Positions 31,697-38,831 of a stretch of DNA of 46,534 nucleotides are shown here, piece after piece; position 1 is the first letter of the stretch; each line of letters starts with the position of its first letter. The stretch covers positions 1-46,534 of the forward strand of contig CAKTNP010000014.1 in assembly GCA_934589155.1 (NCBI GenBank), in the 5' to 3' direction. The DNA comes from an uncultured Oscillospiraceae bacterium (GTDB lineage: Bacteria; Bacillota; Clostridia; Oscillospirales; Oscillospiraceae). The notes below the pieces were generated by a model. It saw only the letters and a program-made list of their open reading frames with translations. It searched no databases and had not been told where the DNA came from. The position numbers and the translations under genes are program-made.

Positions 31697-33112
31697 TCAA
31701 TCTACGTCCTGAACGACCTCATCCAGAGGCTCATCCAGCATTTCTGGGTGGGCAATCAGGCGCTTAAAGTGCTTGAGGAAGGTGGCGTAGTAGTACCCGT
31801 CGGCAATACGCTCGTCCATGGTGACCTTGATGTCTATGTACTTGCGGGTGACCACGGTACCGTCGGCCAGGACCTCATTTTTTCGGTACTTGCCGCCGAA
31901 GGCAATGAAGATGGGCAGGTTGCCGAAGTTGTACAAATGGTGATAAATGGCGGGGATGCCCAGAGAGCCCATGGAGGTGAAGAAAATGGAGCCGTGGAAG
32001 GGGCTGACCTCCAGCAGGAACTTGGGCAGCATACCGAAGTAGTCCAGAGCCTTCAGGAGCCACACCGTGAATTTCAGGAAAATGCCGGGAAGATAGGTCA
32101 GGGCCCGGGCGGTGTTGTCAAAGTCCGAGTCCGCGGGGCTGTTCCGGATCTCGTCCACGGCGGCGTTGAACTTTTCGTACACGTCCTTGGGGGTATCCGT
32201 GGGCTTCAGGTGGACCTTCATGCAGGAATCCGGGGATTCCAGCTTCATTTCCTTCTTCACGGTCATGCTGTACTGGATGTCGTCTCCCCGGGAATAGACC
32301 TTCTGGCCCGCCACAAAGCGGTTGATGGCGGGATATTTGGCCACGGCCCGGCAGAAGGCCGCCAGCAGGAAGTGGTTGATGCCGAAGGTGGTCATGCCCT
32401 CCTTCCGCTTCTGGCGGATGTAGCGCTCCATGGCGGTAATCTCCCAGGAGTCCTCATAGAGGTTGGAGCAGTCGTTCCGTTCCACCATGATATAGGAGGC
32501 CACCACATCCATAGGCGGACGGGTGCGGATCAGGCGGCCGTCGGACCGGTCACCCCAGGTGGGGTGATATTTTCCGTCGCTGTGGCGGCGGATGGCGAAG
32601 ACGGTGCACATGCCGCCGGCCAGCATGAGAACATTGGGCACGGCAAAGGCCAGGGTGGGCAGGTCCATGGTCCGCAGGGCGTTCCAGTATTCATAGACCA
32701 TGAAGCCCAATGGGATCGCAAACAGCAGCACCAAGGGCATGGCCCAGCGGCACTTACCGGCGGAGACCCGGGTGTAGACCACGGCGAAGCCGAGATAGAC
32801 GATCCAGTGGAGGATCACATAGCGGTACCGGATGCCCAGATCGCAGGCGTGGAAGCAGAAATACAGTGCCATTAAGGCAACAGGAATGGCGGTCTTATAA
32901 AACCGCTCCTGGCCGTCGAATATGGTAATGAGGGCAAACAAAAGGCTGGCCGCCACCGGTAAGATTACTTGGGCCCACATATATGCACTGCTGACTGCTC
33001 CTTTCCCACAGACCACAGCGATGCGAACCCCGATGGAGGCTGCCATAAGCAGCGCCATTACCCAGGTCAGCCCGTTTTTCCGGCTGACATAGAATCGGTT
33101 GTTCTTTTCCAT
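31697..33112 (-). CDS. Membrane protein fused to an E2-like (CAT-fold) acyltransferase domain
   Basis: The 471-residue protein has about six membrane helices in residues 14-185, then a soluble domain (about 210-465) resembling the catalytic domain of 2-oxoacid dehydrogenase E2 / chloramphenicol acetyltransferase. It shows FGINHFLLAAFCRAVAKYP, SPFHGSIFFTSMGSLGIPA and the terminal DERIADGYYYATFLKHFKRLI. E2 enzymes carry DHRxxDG there; the catalytic His is replaced by Glu (codons at 31796-31816). There is no lipoyl or subunit-binding domain. The TATACT -10 box ends 6 nt before the ATG and no ribosome site exists, so the mRNA is probably leaderless. Function unknown; a non-catalytic or altered acyl-CoA binder is possible. 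Confidence 0.78.
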   Translation of the reverse strand: MEKNNRFYVSRKNGLTWVMALLMAASIGVRIAVVCGKGAVSSAYMWAQVILPVAASLLFALITIFDGQERFYKTAIPVALMALYFCFHACDLGIRYRYVILHWIVYLGFAVVYTRVSAGKCRWAMPLVLLFAIPLGFMVYEYWNALRTMDLPTLAFAVPNVLMLAGGMCTVFAIRRHSDGKYHPTWGDRSDGRLIRTRPPMDVVASYIMVERNDCSNLYEDSWEITAMERYIRQKRKEGMTTFGINHFLLAAFCRAVAKYPAINRFVAGQKVYSRGDDIQYSMTVKKEMKLESPDSCMKVHLKPTDTPKDVYEKFNAAVDEIRNSPADSDFDNTARALTYLPGIFLKFTVWLLKALDYFGMLPKFLLEVSPFHGSIFFTSMGSLGIPAIYHHLYNFGNLPIFIAFGGKYRKNEVLADGTVVTRKYIDIKVTMDERIADGYYYATFLKHFKRLIAHPEMLDEPLDEVVQDVD

Positions 33113-33118
33113 GGGAAC

Positions 33119-33148
33119 AGTATAGCATAGACCCGGGGGAAAAATCAA
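33119..33148 (-). promoter_or_regulatory. Promoter directly abutting the E2-like gene
   Basis: On the minus strand TTGATT (33143-33148), an 18-bp spacer and TATACT (33119-33124); only 6 nt separate the -10 box from the ATG. Confidence 0.72.
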
Positions 33149-33159
33149 TAAAAAGTGCA

Positions 33160-33445
33160 GATGGATCGGATCGGCGTCGATTTCCGGGATGGGACGCGAG
33201 GGGGGAGGAACCGGCCGGAGATGGGAGCGGGCCGGGAGATAGCCGGGAGGCGGGGGGCGAGAAGCGGGGACGGGAGGCCAATCGGAATCAGAGCCGGAGA
33301 CGGGGGGAGGGGGCGAGGAGAGAAAGGAGCGAGGCGAGGAGACGGGGGAGAATGCAAGGAGGAGAGAAAGGCGGAAAGAGACGGTTTTTGGCGGAAGAGC
33401 AGGAAAAGGAGGCGAAAAAAGGAACGGAAACGCGGGCAGGAGTTG
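33160..33445 (+). other. G-rich polypurine tract, no gene
   Basis: About 290 nt in which the plus strand is overwhelmingly G and A, with many G-runs of three to six (for example near 33201, 33255 and 33300). It lies between the M23 peptidase stop and the E2-like promoter. Open frames through it have Arg/Gly/Glu-only composition and no ribosome sites. It could form G-quadruplex or triplex structures. No terminator for the M23 gene is visible in it. Confidence 0.7.
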
Positions 33446-33454
33446 CCTTTTTGG

Positions 33455-34435
33455 TTACGAATTTTCCCGGTCCAGGTCCCGGTAGGGGTAGGCCCGGACC
33501 CAGTTTCGACCGGCTTCGTCCCGCCGAAGAGTGCAGCGATGGCTGCTCAAAAGGCGGCAAATGGCGTAAACATCGATCCAAATCTCGCAGTTCGACTCCT
33601 TTTGACACTCTTTGAAGATCAATTCCAGTCCAAAATGGAGATGATCTACCTGAATGTTGCACACGTTCTCCTTCGCAGAGTAGCCGGTGCGGCCCATAAA
33701 ACCGATGAGGTCCCCGGCCAGGACTTCGTCCCCCTCCTGAAGACCCGGGGCGAAGGGCCGGTCCTTCTGCAGATGGGCATAGTAATAATAGCGTTTTCGA
33801 TCATGAGACCGAATCCCAACTCGCCAGCCGCCGTATTGGTTCCAGCCCAGAGCCTCCACAGTACCGCCCTCCACGGCTACAATGGGGGTGCCAGGAGCGC
33901 CCATCATGTCATGGCCCAGGTGCCGCCGCCGGTAGCCGTAGCTCCGGCCCACGCCGAAGTCGTCGCAGTCGGAATAGCCCCAGCCCGCGGCAATGGGGGA
34001 GAAGGCCTTGAGGCCGTAGTCCGGCTTCCAATAGGCGTTTCCGTTTTCGTCCCGGACCTGGATGGCGTAGCTGCCCACAAGCCCCCCAAGGGCGGCGCCG
34101 TAGGCCGCCTTATAATAGGTGTAGTACTTGTACAGTTCCCCAAGGAATTCCTCCGGGTGCCGGTCGGATCGAAGATCCCGGGCGGCCCGGTCCACGGCGG
34201 CGGGGGTCAGATCCCGGCCGCCGGTCCTGGCGGCGGCCACCGCCAGCAGCTCCACCATGGACAGGGGCCGCTCCGTATCCCGGGAGGCAACGTCCGTATC
34301 CAGGGCCCGGCGCAGGGCCTCATAGCCCACGTCAAAATCCACCCACTTGATATAGTCCGCCCTTTCTTCCACGGCGTTCACCGGGGAAAGCAGCAGGGAA
34401 AGGACCAAAAGAAGAGACAAAAACCGGCTTTTCAC
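33455..34435 (-). CDS. Secreted M23-family peptidase
   Basis: The 326-residue protein begins with a signal peptide (KSRFLSLLLVLSLLLSPVNA). Its C-terminal half is an M23/LytM domain: RRRHLGHDMMGAPGTPIVAVEGGTVEALGWNQYGGW, YYYYAHL, GDLIGFMGRTG and DHLHFGLEL. The first HxxxD-type motif (His and Asp of HLGHD) and the HLH bind zinc. M23 enzymes cut peptidoglycan cross-bridges. The N-terminal about 130 residues are unassigned. The start is a GTG; GTG 34435 fits GAGGTGG best, although GTG 34441 and 34444 are in frame. Start and ribosome site are inside a long hairpin (34421-34473). Confidence 0.85.
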   Translation of the reverse strand: MKSRFLSLLLVLSLLLSPVNAVEERADYIKWVDFDVGYEALRRALDTDVASRDTERPLSMVELLAVAAARTGGRDLTPAAVDRAARDLRSDRHPEEFLGELYKYYTYYKAAYGAALGGLVGSYAIQVRDENGNAYWKPDYGLKAFSPIAAGWGYSDCDDFGVGRSYGYRRRHLGHDMMGAPGTPIVAVEGGTVEALGWNQYGGWRVGIRSHDRKRYYYYAHLQKDRPFAPGLQEGDEVLAGDLIGFMGRTGYSAKENVCNIQVDHLHFGLELIFKECQKESNCEIWIDVYAICRLLSSHRCTLRRDEAGRNWVRAYPYRDLDRENS

Positions 34436-34473
34436 AGACACCACCTCGGAGGTAGTGTGCGAAAAGCCGGTTT
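34421..34473 (-). promoter_or_regulatory. Long hairpin enclosing the ribosome site and start of the M23 gene
   Basis: AAACCGGCTTTTC (34421-34433) and its exact complement (34461-34473) enclose a second stem (ACACCACCT at 34438-34446 with 34450-34458, one mismatch). The GAGGTGG site and the GTG start fall within the structure. On the minus strand it is followed by TTTTTG and T-rich sequence, so it may also terminate dusB transcription. Confidence 0.65.
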
Positions 34474-34504
34474 CTCTATTCCATGTAAATTTTGCGTGTA
34501 AAGT

Positions 34505-35467
34505 TCAGCGCAGGTCCTTCTGGATCCCGGAGGCGATGGCGTAAATATCCGCCATGGCGGAGATGGAGGAAATTTTTTCCTTATAATACCCGCTGTAAGG
34601 AACCCCGCGAAGATACCAGGCGAAGTGCTTTCGGGCCTCCAGGCAGGCGATGTGTTCGCCTTTATCCTCTTTGGCCAGCTCGAACTGATGGACCGCCGTG
34701 TCCACCCGGGCGGCAAGGGGAGGACGCTCCGGAATGGGGGAGCCCTCCAGGGCGGCCCGGATCTCCCGGAGGACCCAGGGATCCCCGAAGGCAGCCCGGC
34801 CCACCATGACCCCGTCGGCATGGGAATGGGCCAGGCACCGCAGGGCGGTCTGACCGTCCACCACATCGCCGTTGGCGATAACGGGGATGGATACGGACTC
34901 CTTCACCTTGGCGATAATGTCCCAGTCCGCCACCCCGGAATAGAGCATGGTCCGAGTCCGGCCATGGACCGCCAGGGCGGCGCAGCCCGCCTCCTCCAAA
35001 GCCCGGGCGAATTCCACCACGTTGACGTCGCCCTTGTCCCAGCCCTTTCGGCACTTGACGGTGACGGGGACGGAGACGGCGGAGCACACGGCTCTGACGA
35101 TCCGGGCGGCCAGGTCCGGGTCCCGCATGAGGGCGGAGCCGTCGCCGTTATTCACGATCTTGGGCATGGGACAGCCCATGTTGATGTCGATATAATCACA
35201 GCCGGAAATTTCCAGGGCCAGGACCGCGGCCCGGGCCATGATCTCCGGATCGTTGCCGAAGATCTGAGCGCCGCAGAGCCCCCCCTCCGTCCGGCGGAGC
35301 AGGGCCCGGCTCTTCTTATCCTGATACACCAGGGCCCGGGAGGAGACCATTTCCGTAACGGTCACGCAGCCGGACAGCTCCCGGCACACGGTGCGGTAGG
35401 CCCAGTCCGTGACCCCGGCCATGGGGGCCAGGAACAGGGGGGCGGCGTCTAAAGTGCCGATTTGCAA
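34505..35467 (-). CDS. dusB: tRNA-dihydrouridine synthase, DusB type
   Basis: A 320-residue FMN TIM-barrel enzyme that reduces uridine to dihydrouridine in the tRNA D-loop. Motifs: LAPMAGVTDWAYR, AQIFGNDPEIM, DYIDINMGCPMPKIVNNGDGSALM with the catalytic Cys, AVHGRTRTMLYSG and GVMVGRAAFGDPW. The C-terminal helical tRNA-binding domain is present. The start is TTG 35467, with GAGGTGA 5 nt upstream; the longer frame to 35518 begins in the -35 box of the promoter. Confidence 0.95.
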   Translation of the reverse strand: MQIGTLDAAPLFLAPMAGVTDWAYRTVCRELSGCVTVTEMVSSRALVYQDKKSRALLRRTEGGLCGAQIFGNDPEIMARAAVLALEISGCDYIDINMGCPMPKIVNNGDGSALMRDPDLAARIVRAVCSAVSVPVTVKCRKGWDKGDVNVVEFARALEEAGCAALAVHGRTRTMLYSGVADWDIIAKVKESVSIPVIANGDVVDGQTALRCLAHSHADGVMVGRAAFGDPWVLREIRAALEGSPIPERPPLAARVDTAVHQFELAKEDKGEHIACLEARKHFAWYLRGVPYSGYYKEKISSISAMADIYAIASGIQKDLR

Positions 35468-35489
35468 TGGAATCACCTCATTTGAGGCT

Positions 35490-35518
35490 ATGATACCATA
35501 AAACCGGGGCCCCCGCAA
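35490..35518 (-). promoter_or_regulatory. Promoter of dusB
   Basis: On the minus strand TTGCGG (35513-35518), a 17-bp spacer and TATCAT (35490-35495). Confidence 0.65.
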
Positions 35519-35527
35519 CCGAAAGCC

Positions 35528-35788
35528 CTAAAAAAGCAGGGTAATGGCCCAGATCAGCCCGGTGAACAGGGACCCGGCCAGGGCGCACAGGGCCCCGGAG
35601 GGCCGCCGTCTTTTGTGGGTCCTGGCGGCGGTATAGCCCTCCGCCGCCAGTCTTGCCTGGCGCAGAATGGCCTCGTCTGTGACGCCCTGCCCCAGGGCCT
35701 CCTCCCGGAGAATGAAAATGGCCTGCTCGAAGAGCTTCTGGTCCGGGGAGCGGACCACTATGACCTGCCTGGAAATGCCTTTTACCAT
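35528..35788 (-). CDS. Conserved-looking small protein with C-terminal membrane anchor (86 aa)
   Basis: The sequence MVKGISRQVIVVRSPDQKLF is followed by a helical segment (EQAIFILREEALGQGVTDEAILRQARLAAEGY), a basic patch (HKRRRP) and one C-terminal hydrophobic helix (about 66-86). That makes it a tail-anchored cytoplasmic protein. AAGGAGGCG lies 8 nt before the ATG. I do not know its function. It is downstream of the ECF sigma unit, separated by a hairpin, and 10 nt before the dusB promoter region. Confidence 0.72.
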   Translation of the reverse strand: MVKGISRQVIVVRSPDQKLFEQAIFILREEALGQGVTDEAILRQARLAAEGYTAARTHKRRRPSGALCALAGSLFTGLIWAITLLF

Positions 35789-35850
35789 GGCTTGCGCCTC
35801 CTTACGGGTTTATAGAAAGTTTTGCCAGGGGGAGGCGGAGGTATACGGAG

Positions 35851-35875
35851 CCCCCGGAGAATTTTTCTCCGGGGG
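35851..35875 (-). terminator. Hairpin after the 403-residue gene
   Basis: CCCCCGGAGAA pairs with TTCTCCGGGGG (35851-35861 with 35865-35875). On the minus strand no T-run follows, so it may attenuate rather than stop transcription toward the 86-residue gene. Confidence 0.5.
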
Positions 35876-35896
35876 CAGACGGAAGAACGGGGAAGA

Positions 35897-37108
35897 TCAC
35901 AAAACGTAGTCCGCGGCGTTGACGACCTTGGCGCAGTCGTCCTGGGGCGCCTTGGAGGGATCCTCGGCGATGGGATTGGCCCCCGGCTCCTCGCCGGTGG
36001 AGATGTCCGCCACGTCCTGGGAAACGAGGGCCACGGCGCCCTGCTGCTCCGGGGTGCAGCGGACCCGGGCGCAGTCGACGATCCGGAGCTTTTCCAGAAT
36101 CAGGCTCTCGGGAATGTCGGCATCCAGCGAGACCGAGGCGCCGTCCCGAAGGTTGAGGCCGTCGGGCTCCAACTCCAGCATGGTCCGGGTCAGGCGGAGC
36201 TTGACAAAGTCCGACAGGGTCCGGCCCCGGACATAACGCAAAGATTCGTACTCCGCGGGGATCCGGGAGAAGGCCTCGGCCAAGGACTTGGGCAGGCGCA
36301 CGGAGCCCTTCACGATGAACTGCTCCATCCGGGGCAGGACGGCCTCGCTCTCCTGGGTCAGGGTCAGGTCCCCCAGAATGTAGAGCCGGGAGCCGTAGCG
36401 GCCCGGCACGTCGGTGGTCAGGGTGACATCATCCCGGATCACCTGCATGCCATCGGGAACGATATCGATCTCGGTTTCGTCGGCCAGTAGGGGCGCCACG
36501 CCCTCCGCCAGGGACTGAAGGATCAGGGCCTTAGGGGCGGAGAACCGAAGGTTCTTCTCCGCCAGGGCCCGGAGGTCCAGGGCGGGATCCAGGAACATGA
36601 GCCGCCCGGCGCTCCAATACAGAGAGTCTGCTTTGGCCCGCAGGGGGAACAGGCGGTCCACGGCGGCGGAGCGCTTCAGGACAACGGCATTGTCGGGGTA
36701 ATACTCCGCGCTGCCGTTGAGGGTCAGGGCGGGCAGGGAGGACGCCAGGCTCTTGGGAGCCAGGAGGGACCCGTTGACGGAGATCCCCACATAGCAGGAG
36801 AGGACCTCCTCCGTGCCGGGCTCAATGGTGAGGCTGCCGTTGACGATGAAATACAAGGGTTTGGCCGGAGTCGGGCCGGGGGCGATGACGGCGGAGCCGT
36901 TGACGGTTTTCAGCACCGCCTCCGGGTCCAGCAGCAGGACCTTGGCGCAGTTGACGGACACGGGATACCGATTTATGAGGGCCTTGGTTTCCGGGGAGAC
37001 CAGGAAGGTGGCGCAGTTGACGGTGATCTTTTCGTAGGTTTTCAGAGTTTCCTCCGTTACGGTCCGGGCGTCACAGGTGGCGCAGTTGACGGTTAATTTT
37101 TGTTCCAT
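35897..37108 (-). CDS. Repeat protein with VNCA/VNGS motifs (403 aa), unknown function
   Basis: A cytoplasmic-looking protein without signal or membrane segment. From the N-terminus a short strand motif recurs about every 25 residues: KLTVNCA, KITVNCA, PVSVNCA, then KTVNGSA, FIVNGSL, ISVNGSL, LTLNGSA, later LYILGDL and FIVKGSV, ending with DDCAKVV. Each is followed by a hydrophobic strand, which suggests a beta-solenoid of bactofilin-like type (inference). The regular NC Cys could stack or bind metal. Start ATG 37108 has GGAGG 8 nt upstream. It overlaps the 47-residue gene by 16 nt, and both follow an ECF sigma gene and an ECF-like promoter at 37261-37297. Confidence 0.78.
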   Translation of the reverse strand: MEQKLTVNCATCDARTVTEETLKTYEKITVNCATFLVSPETKALINRYPVSVNCAKVLLLDPEAVLKTVNGSAVIAPGPTPAKPLYFIVNGSLTIEPGTEEVLSCYVGISVNGSLLAPKSLASSLPALTLNGSAEYYPDNAVVLKRSAAVDRLFPLRAKADSLYWSAGRLMFLDPALDLRALAEKNLRFSAPKALILQSLAEGVAPLLADETEIDIVPDGMQVIRDDVTLTTDVPGRYGSRLYILGDLTLTQESEAVLPRMEQFIVKGSVRLPKSLAEAFSRIPAEYESLRYVRGRTLSDFVKLRLTRTMLELEPDGLNLRDGASVSLDADIPESLILEKLRIVDCARVRCTPEQQGAVALVSQDVADISTGEEPGANPIAEDPSKAPQDDCAKVVNAADYVL

Positions 37109-37236
37109 TGCCGAAACCTCCATGTTTCATAAAATGTGTTCCAGTGTTCCTGGGTGCGGGTCTGCTCCGCCTGCCGCTCCGGCAGGGTCGGAGATTCCCG
37201 GCGGAAGGGGTGCTGTTCGGAAAAACGGTCTTTCAT
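37093..37236 (-). CDS. Small hydrophilic protein (47 aa) in the sigma factor unit
   Basis: ATG 37236 with AAAGGAG 8 nt upstream encodes MKDRFSEQHPFRRESPTLPE and on, a charged, Arg/Glu/Gln-rich product ending YETWRFRQWNKN. It has no membrane segment. Its stop lies 16 nt inside the 403-residue gene, so the two are translationally coupled. It sits where an anti-sigma factor might be, but it is very small for one. No family recognised. Confidence 0.6.
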   Translation of the reverse strand: MKDRFSEQHPFRRESPTLPERQAEQTRTQEHWNTFYETWRFRQWNKN

Positions 37237-37260
37237 GGCGGGGACTCCTTTCCTTTGCCT

Positions 37261-37297
37261 TACACAAGGATAACGAAGGAAAGGGGGAAAGTGCTGC
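37261..37297 (-). promoter_or_regulatory. ECF-type promoter candidate, copy 2
   Basis: This 37-bp sequence aligns without gaps to 37794-37830, upstream of the sigma gene. About 27 of 37 positions match, including GCAGCACTTTCCC exactly, TTCGTT, and GTGTA. The AGCAC-N15-CGTT layout fits an ECF promoter. It lies just after the sigma stop and about 25 nt before the 47-residue gene. Confidence 0.6.
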
Positions 37298-37302
37298 AGG
37301 GA

Positions 37303-37764
37303 TCATTGGAGGTTCTGCCGAAGCCTGGCCCGGATCCGGGAGAGCCGGCAGCGAATGGTGCCGGGAGGCTGATTCAGAAGCTCCGACAGCTCCGCGGCGG
37401 TGTAACCCTCTTCATAGCGCAGGGTGAACAGGGCCCGATCCTCCGGGGACAGCCGGTCCAGGAGAAGCCGGGCCTCCACGGAGCCGTAGCCCGGCTCCTC
37501 CTGATCCTCCGGTGCCCGGAGGGCAGGCAGGGTCCGCTCCTTCAGGGCGAAACGGCGGAACCGGTCCACCATGAGATTCCGGACCGTGCGGTACAGCCAG
37601 GCCCGCTGCTGCCGGGGGCCCAGATCCAGAAAGAGGTCTCCGGACTGTAAGGCCCGGAGGAACGCCTCCTGGGCCAGGTCCTGAGCCTCTTCCAGATCAT
37701 GGCAGACCCCATAGCAATAGCGGGCCAGCTCGTTATGATGTTTTTCGTAAAGCGCTTCCCACAT
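37303..37764 (-). CDS. ECF-subfamily RNA polymerase sigma factor
   Basis: A 153-residue sigma-70 family factor with only regions 2 and 4. Region 2 spans LYEKHHNELARYCYGVCHDLEEAQDLAQEAFLRAL to QQRAWLYRTVRNLMVDRFRR. Region 4 spans LSPEDRALFTLRYEEGYTAAELSELLNQPPGTIRCRLSRIRARLR. ECF factors redirect RNA polymerase to a few promoters in response to a signal, normally held by an anti-sigma factor; no membrane anti-sigma gene is next to it. AAAGGAGACG precedes the ATG. Matching promoter-like sequences upstream of this gene and of the next two genes suggest autoregulation. Confidence 0.93.
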   Translation of the reverse strand: MWEALYEKHHNELARYCYGVCHDLEEAQDLAQEAFLRALQSGDLFLDLGPRQQRAWLYRTVRNLMVDRFRRFALKERTLPALRAPEDQEEPGYGSVEARLLLDRLSPEDRALFTLRYEEGYTAAELSELLNQPPGTIRCRLSRIRARLRQNLQ

Positions 37765-37793
37765 GGCGTCTCCTTTCCGCCGTTTCTCCGGCG

Positions 37794-37830
37794 TACACTC
37801 ATAAAACGAACGGGAATGGGAAAGTGCTGC
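37794..37830 (-). promoter_or_regulatory. ECF-type promoter candidate, copy 1 (sigma gene)
   Basis: On the minus strand GCAGCACTTTCCC begins at 37830, TTCGTT lies about 18 nt in and GTGTA ends it, about 30 nt before the sigma start codon. It aligns without gaps to the copy at 37261-37297. Confidence 0.6.
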
Positions 37831-37838
37831 GGAATTTT

Positions 37839-38579
37839 TTAATTATCCTTGGGACGCTTGTACCGGCCCCGGGGCTCCCACTCCGGCAGGGGGAAGCGCT
37901 GCATGGCGCCGAAGATCCGGTCCTTCAGGTCCGGGTAGGTGGCCGAGAGGGTGTAAATAAGGTCCTTGACCTCCTGACGCTTGGTGTGCTTGTCCGCGGG
38001 ACAGACGTTGTGGACCACGGGCAGATTCATGCGGTCGGCAAAGTGGCTGACGGTCTTCTCCGACAGGTACAGCATGGGCCGGATCTGGGTGATGCCGGTT
38101 TTGTCCAGGTAGGTCACGGGCTGAAAGCAGCTGATGCGGCCCTCAAACAACAGGGACATAAGGAAGGTCTCCACGGCGTCGTCGTAGTGGTGGCCCAGGG
38201 CGACCTTGTTGCAGCCCCGGTCCAGAAGGGCCTGGTTCAGGGCGCCCCGGCGCATTTTGGCGCACATGGAGCAGGGGTTCTTCTCATGGCGATGGTCGAA
38301 GATGATGGGACCGATCTCCGTGTGAACGGTGGTGTAGGGGACATCCAGCCGGCGGCACAGCTCCGCCACCGGGGAAAAATCCATGCCGGAAAGGCCCATG
38401 TCGATGGTGATGGCCTCCAGGGAGAAGGGGCTGGAATGGTACTCCCGGAGCCCGGCCAGCAGGGTCAGAAGGGTCAGAGAATCCTTGCCGCCAGACACGC
38501 CGACGGCGATCTTATCGCCGGGGGCGATCATATGATAGTCCTCCACGCAGCGGCGGACCAAACCTATGAGTTTTTGCAA
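37839..38579 (-). CDS. ttcA: tRNA 2-thiocytidine biosynthesis protein TtcA-like
   Basis: A 246-residue PP-loop ATPase: IAVGVSGGKDSLTLLTLL carries the SGGKDS loop near residue 29, and KNPCSMCAKMRRG has the CxxC that with a further Cys (VCPADKHTKR) holds an Fe-S cluster in TtcA. GHHYDDAVETFLMSLLFEGR is a TtcA-type motif. TtcA thiolates cytidine 32 of certain tRNAs; related TtuA-like proteins modify other positions, so the exact tRNA target is a family-level call. The start is TTG 38579, supported by GAGGGA 6 nt upstream. Confidence 0.88.
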   Translation of the reverse strand: MQKLIGLVRRCVEDYHMIAPGDKIAVGVSGGKDSLTLLTLLAGLREYHSSPFSLEAITIDMGLSGMDFSPVAELCRRLDVPYTTVHTEIGPIIFDHRHEKNPCSMCAKMRRGALNQALLDRGCNKVALGHHYDDAVETFLMSLLFEGRISCFQPVTYLDKTGITQIRPMLYLSEKTVSHFADRMNLPVVHNVCPADKHTKRQEVKDLIYTLSATYPDLKDRIFGAMQRFPLPEWEPRGRYKRPKDN

Positions 38580-38703
38580 TTTTTATCCCTCATTTATTCG
38601 TAAATTTTTGAAAAATGGACATTGAGAATTTGAGAGCATTTGAGAGCTATAGCGAGAAAACGGGAGATTGCTCGGAGCAAAACAAAATTCCTCAAAATCG
38701 GTG

Positions 38704-38742
38704 TTGACAATACCCGGCGCTTGTGATATAAAGAACAAGCGC
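38704..38742 (+). promoter_or_regulatory. Promoter of rplM-rpsI with a dyad over the -10 box
   Basis: Consensus TTGACA (38704-38709), a 17-bp spacer and TATAAA (38727-38732). GCGCTTGT (38717-38724) and ACAAGCGC (38735-38742) flank the -10 box symmetrically, which would suit a repressor or nucleoid protein site. Confidence 0.85.
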
Positions 38743-38820
38743 GATTGCGGATTCATTGTAACCCGCACAAGAGAATTTGTCAAAATATTTCGAGAGGGAA
38801 CCCCGGTTCCCTCCCATACG
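38740..38820 (+). promoter_or_regulatory. Candidate L13 leader of the rplM-rpsI mRNA
   Basis: The untranslated leader of about 90 nt contains a strong hairpin, GAGGGAACC (38794-38802) with GGTTCCCTC (38805-38813), ending 9 nt before the ribosome site. Ribosomal protein leaders that bind L13 are known upstream of rplM in Firmicutes. I identify this by position and structure, not by a model match. Confidence 0.5.
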
Positions 38821-38831
38821 GAGGAAATACT

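Noticed and set aside
33155..34501. 448-residue plus-strand frame across the polypurine tract and M23 gene
   Set aside because: Low-complexity Arg/Gly/Glu start and then antisense of the peptidase; no start signals.
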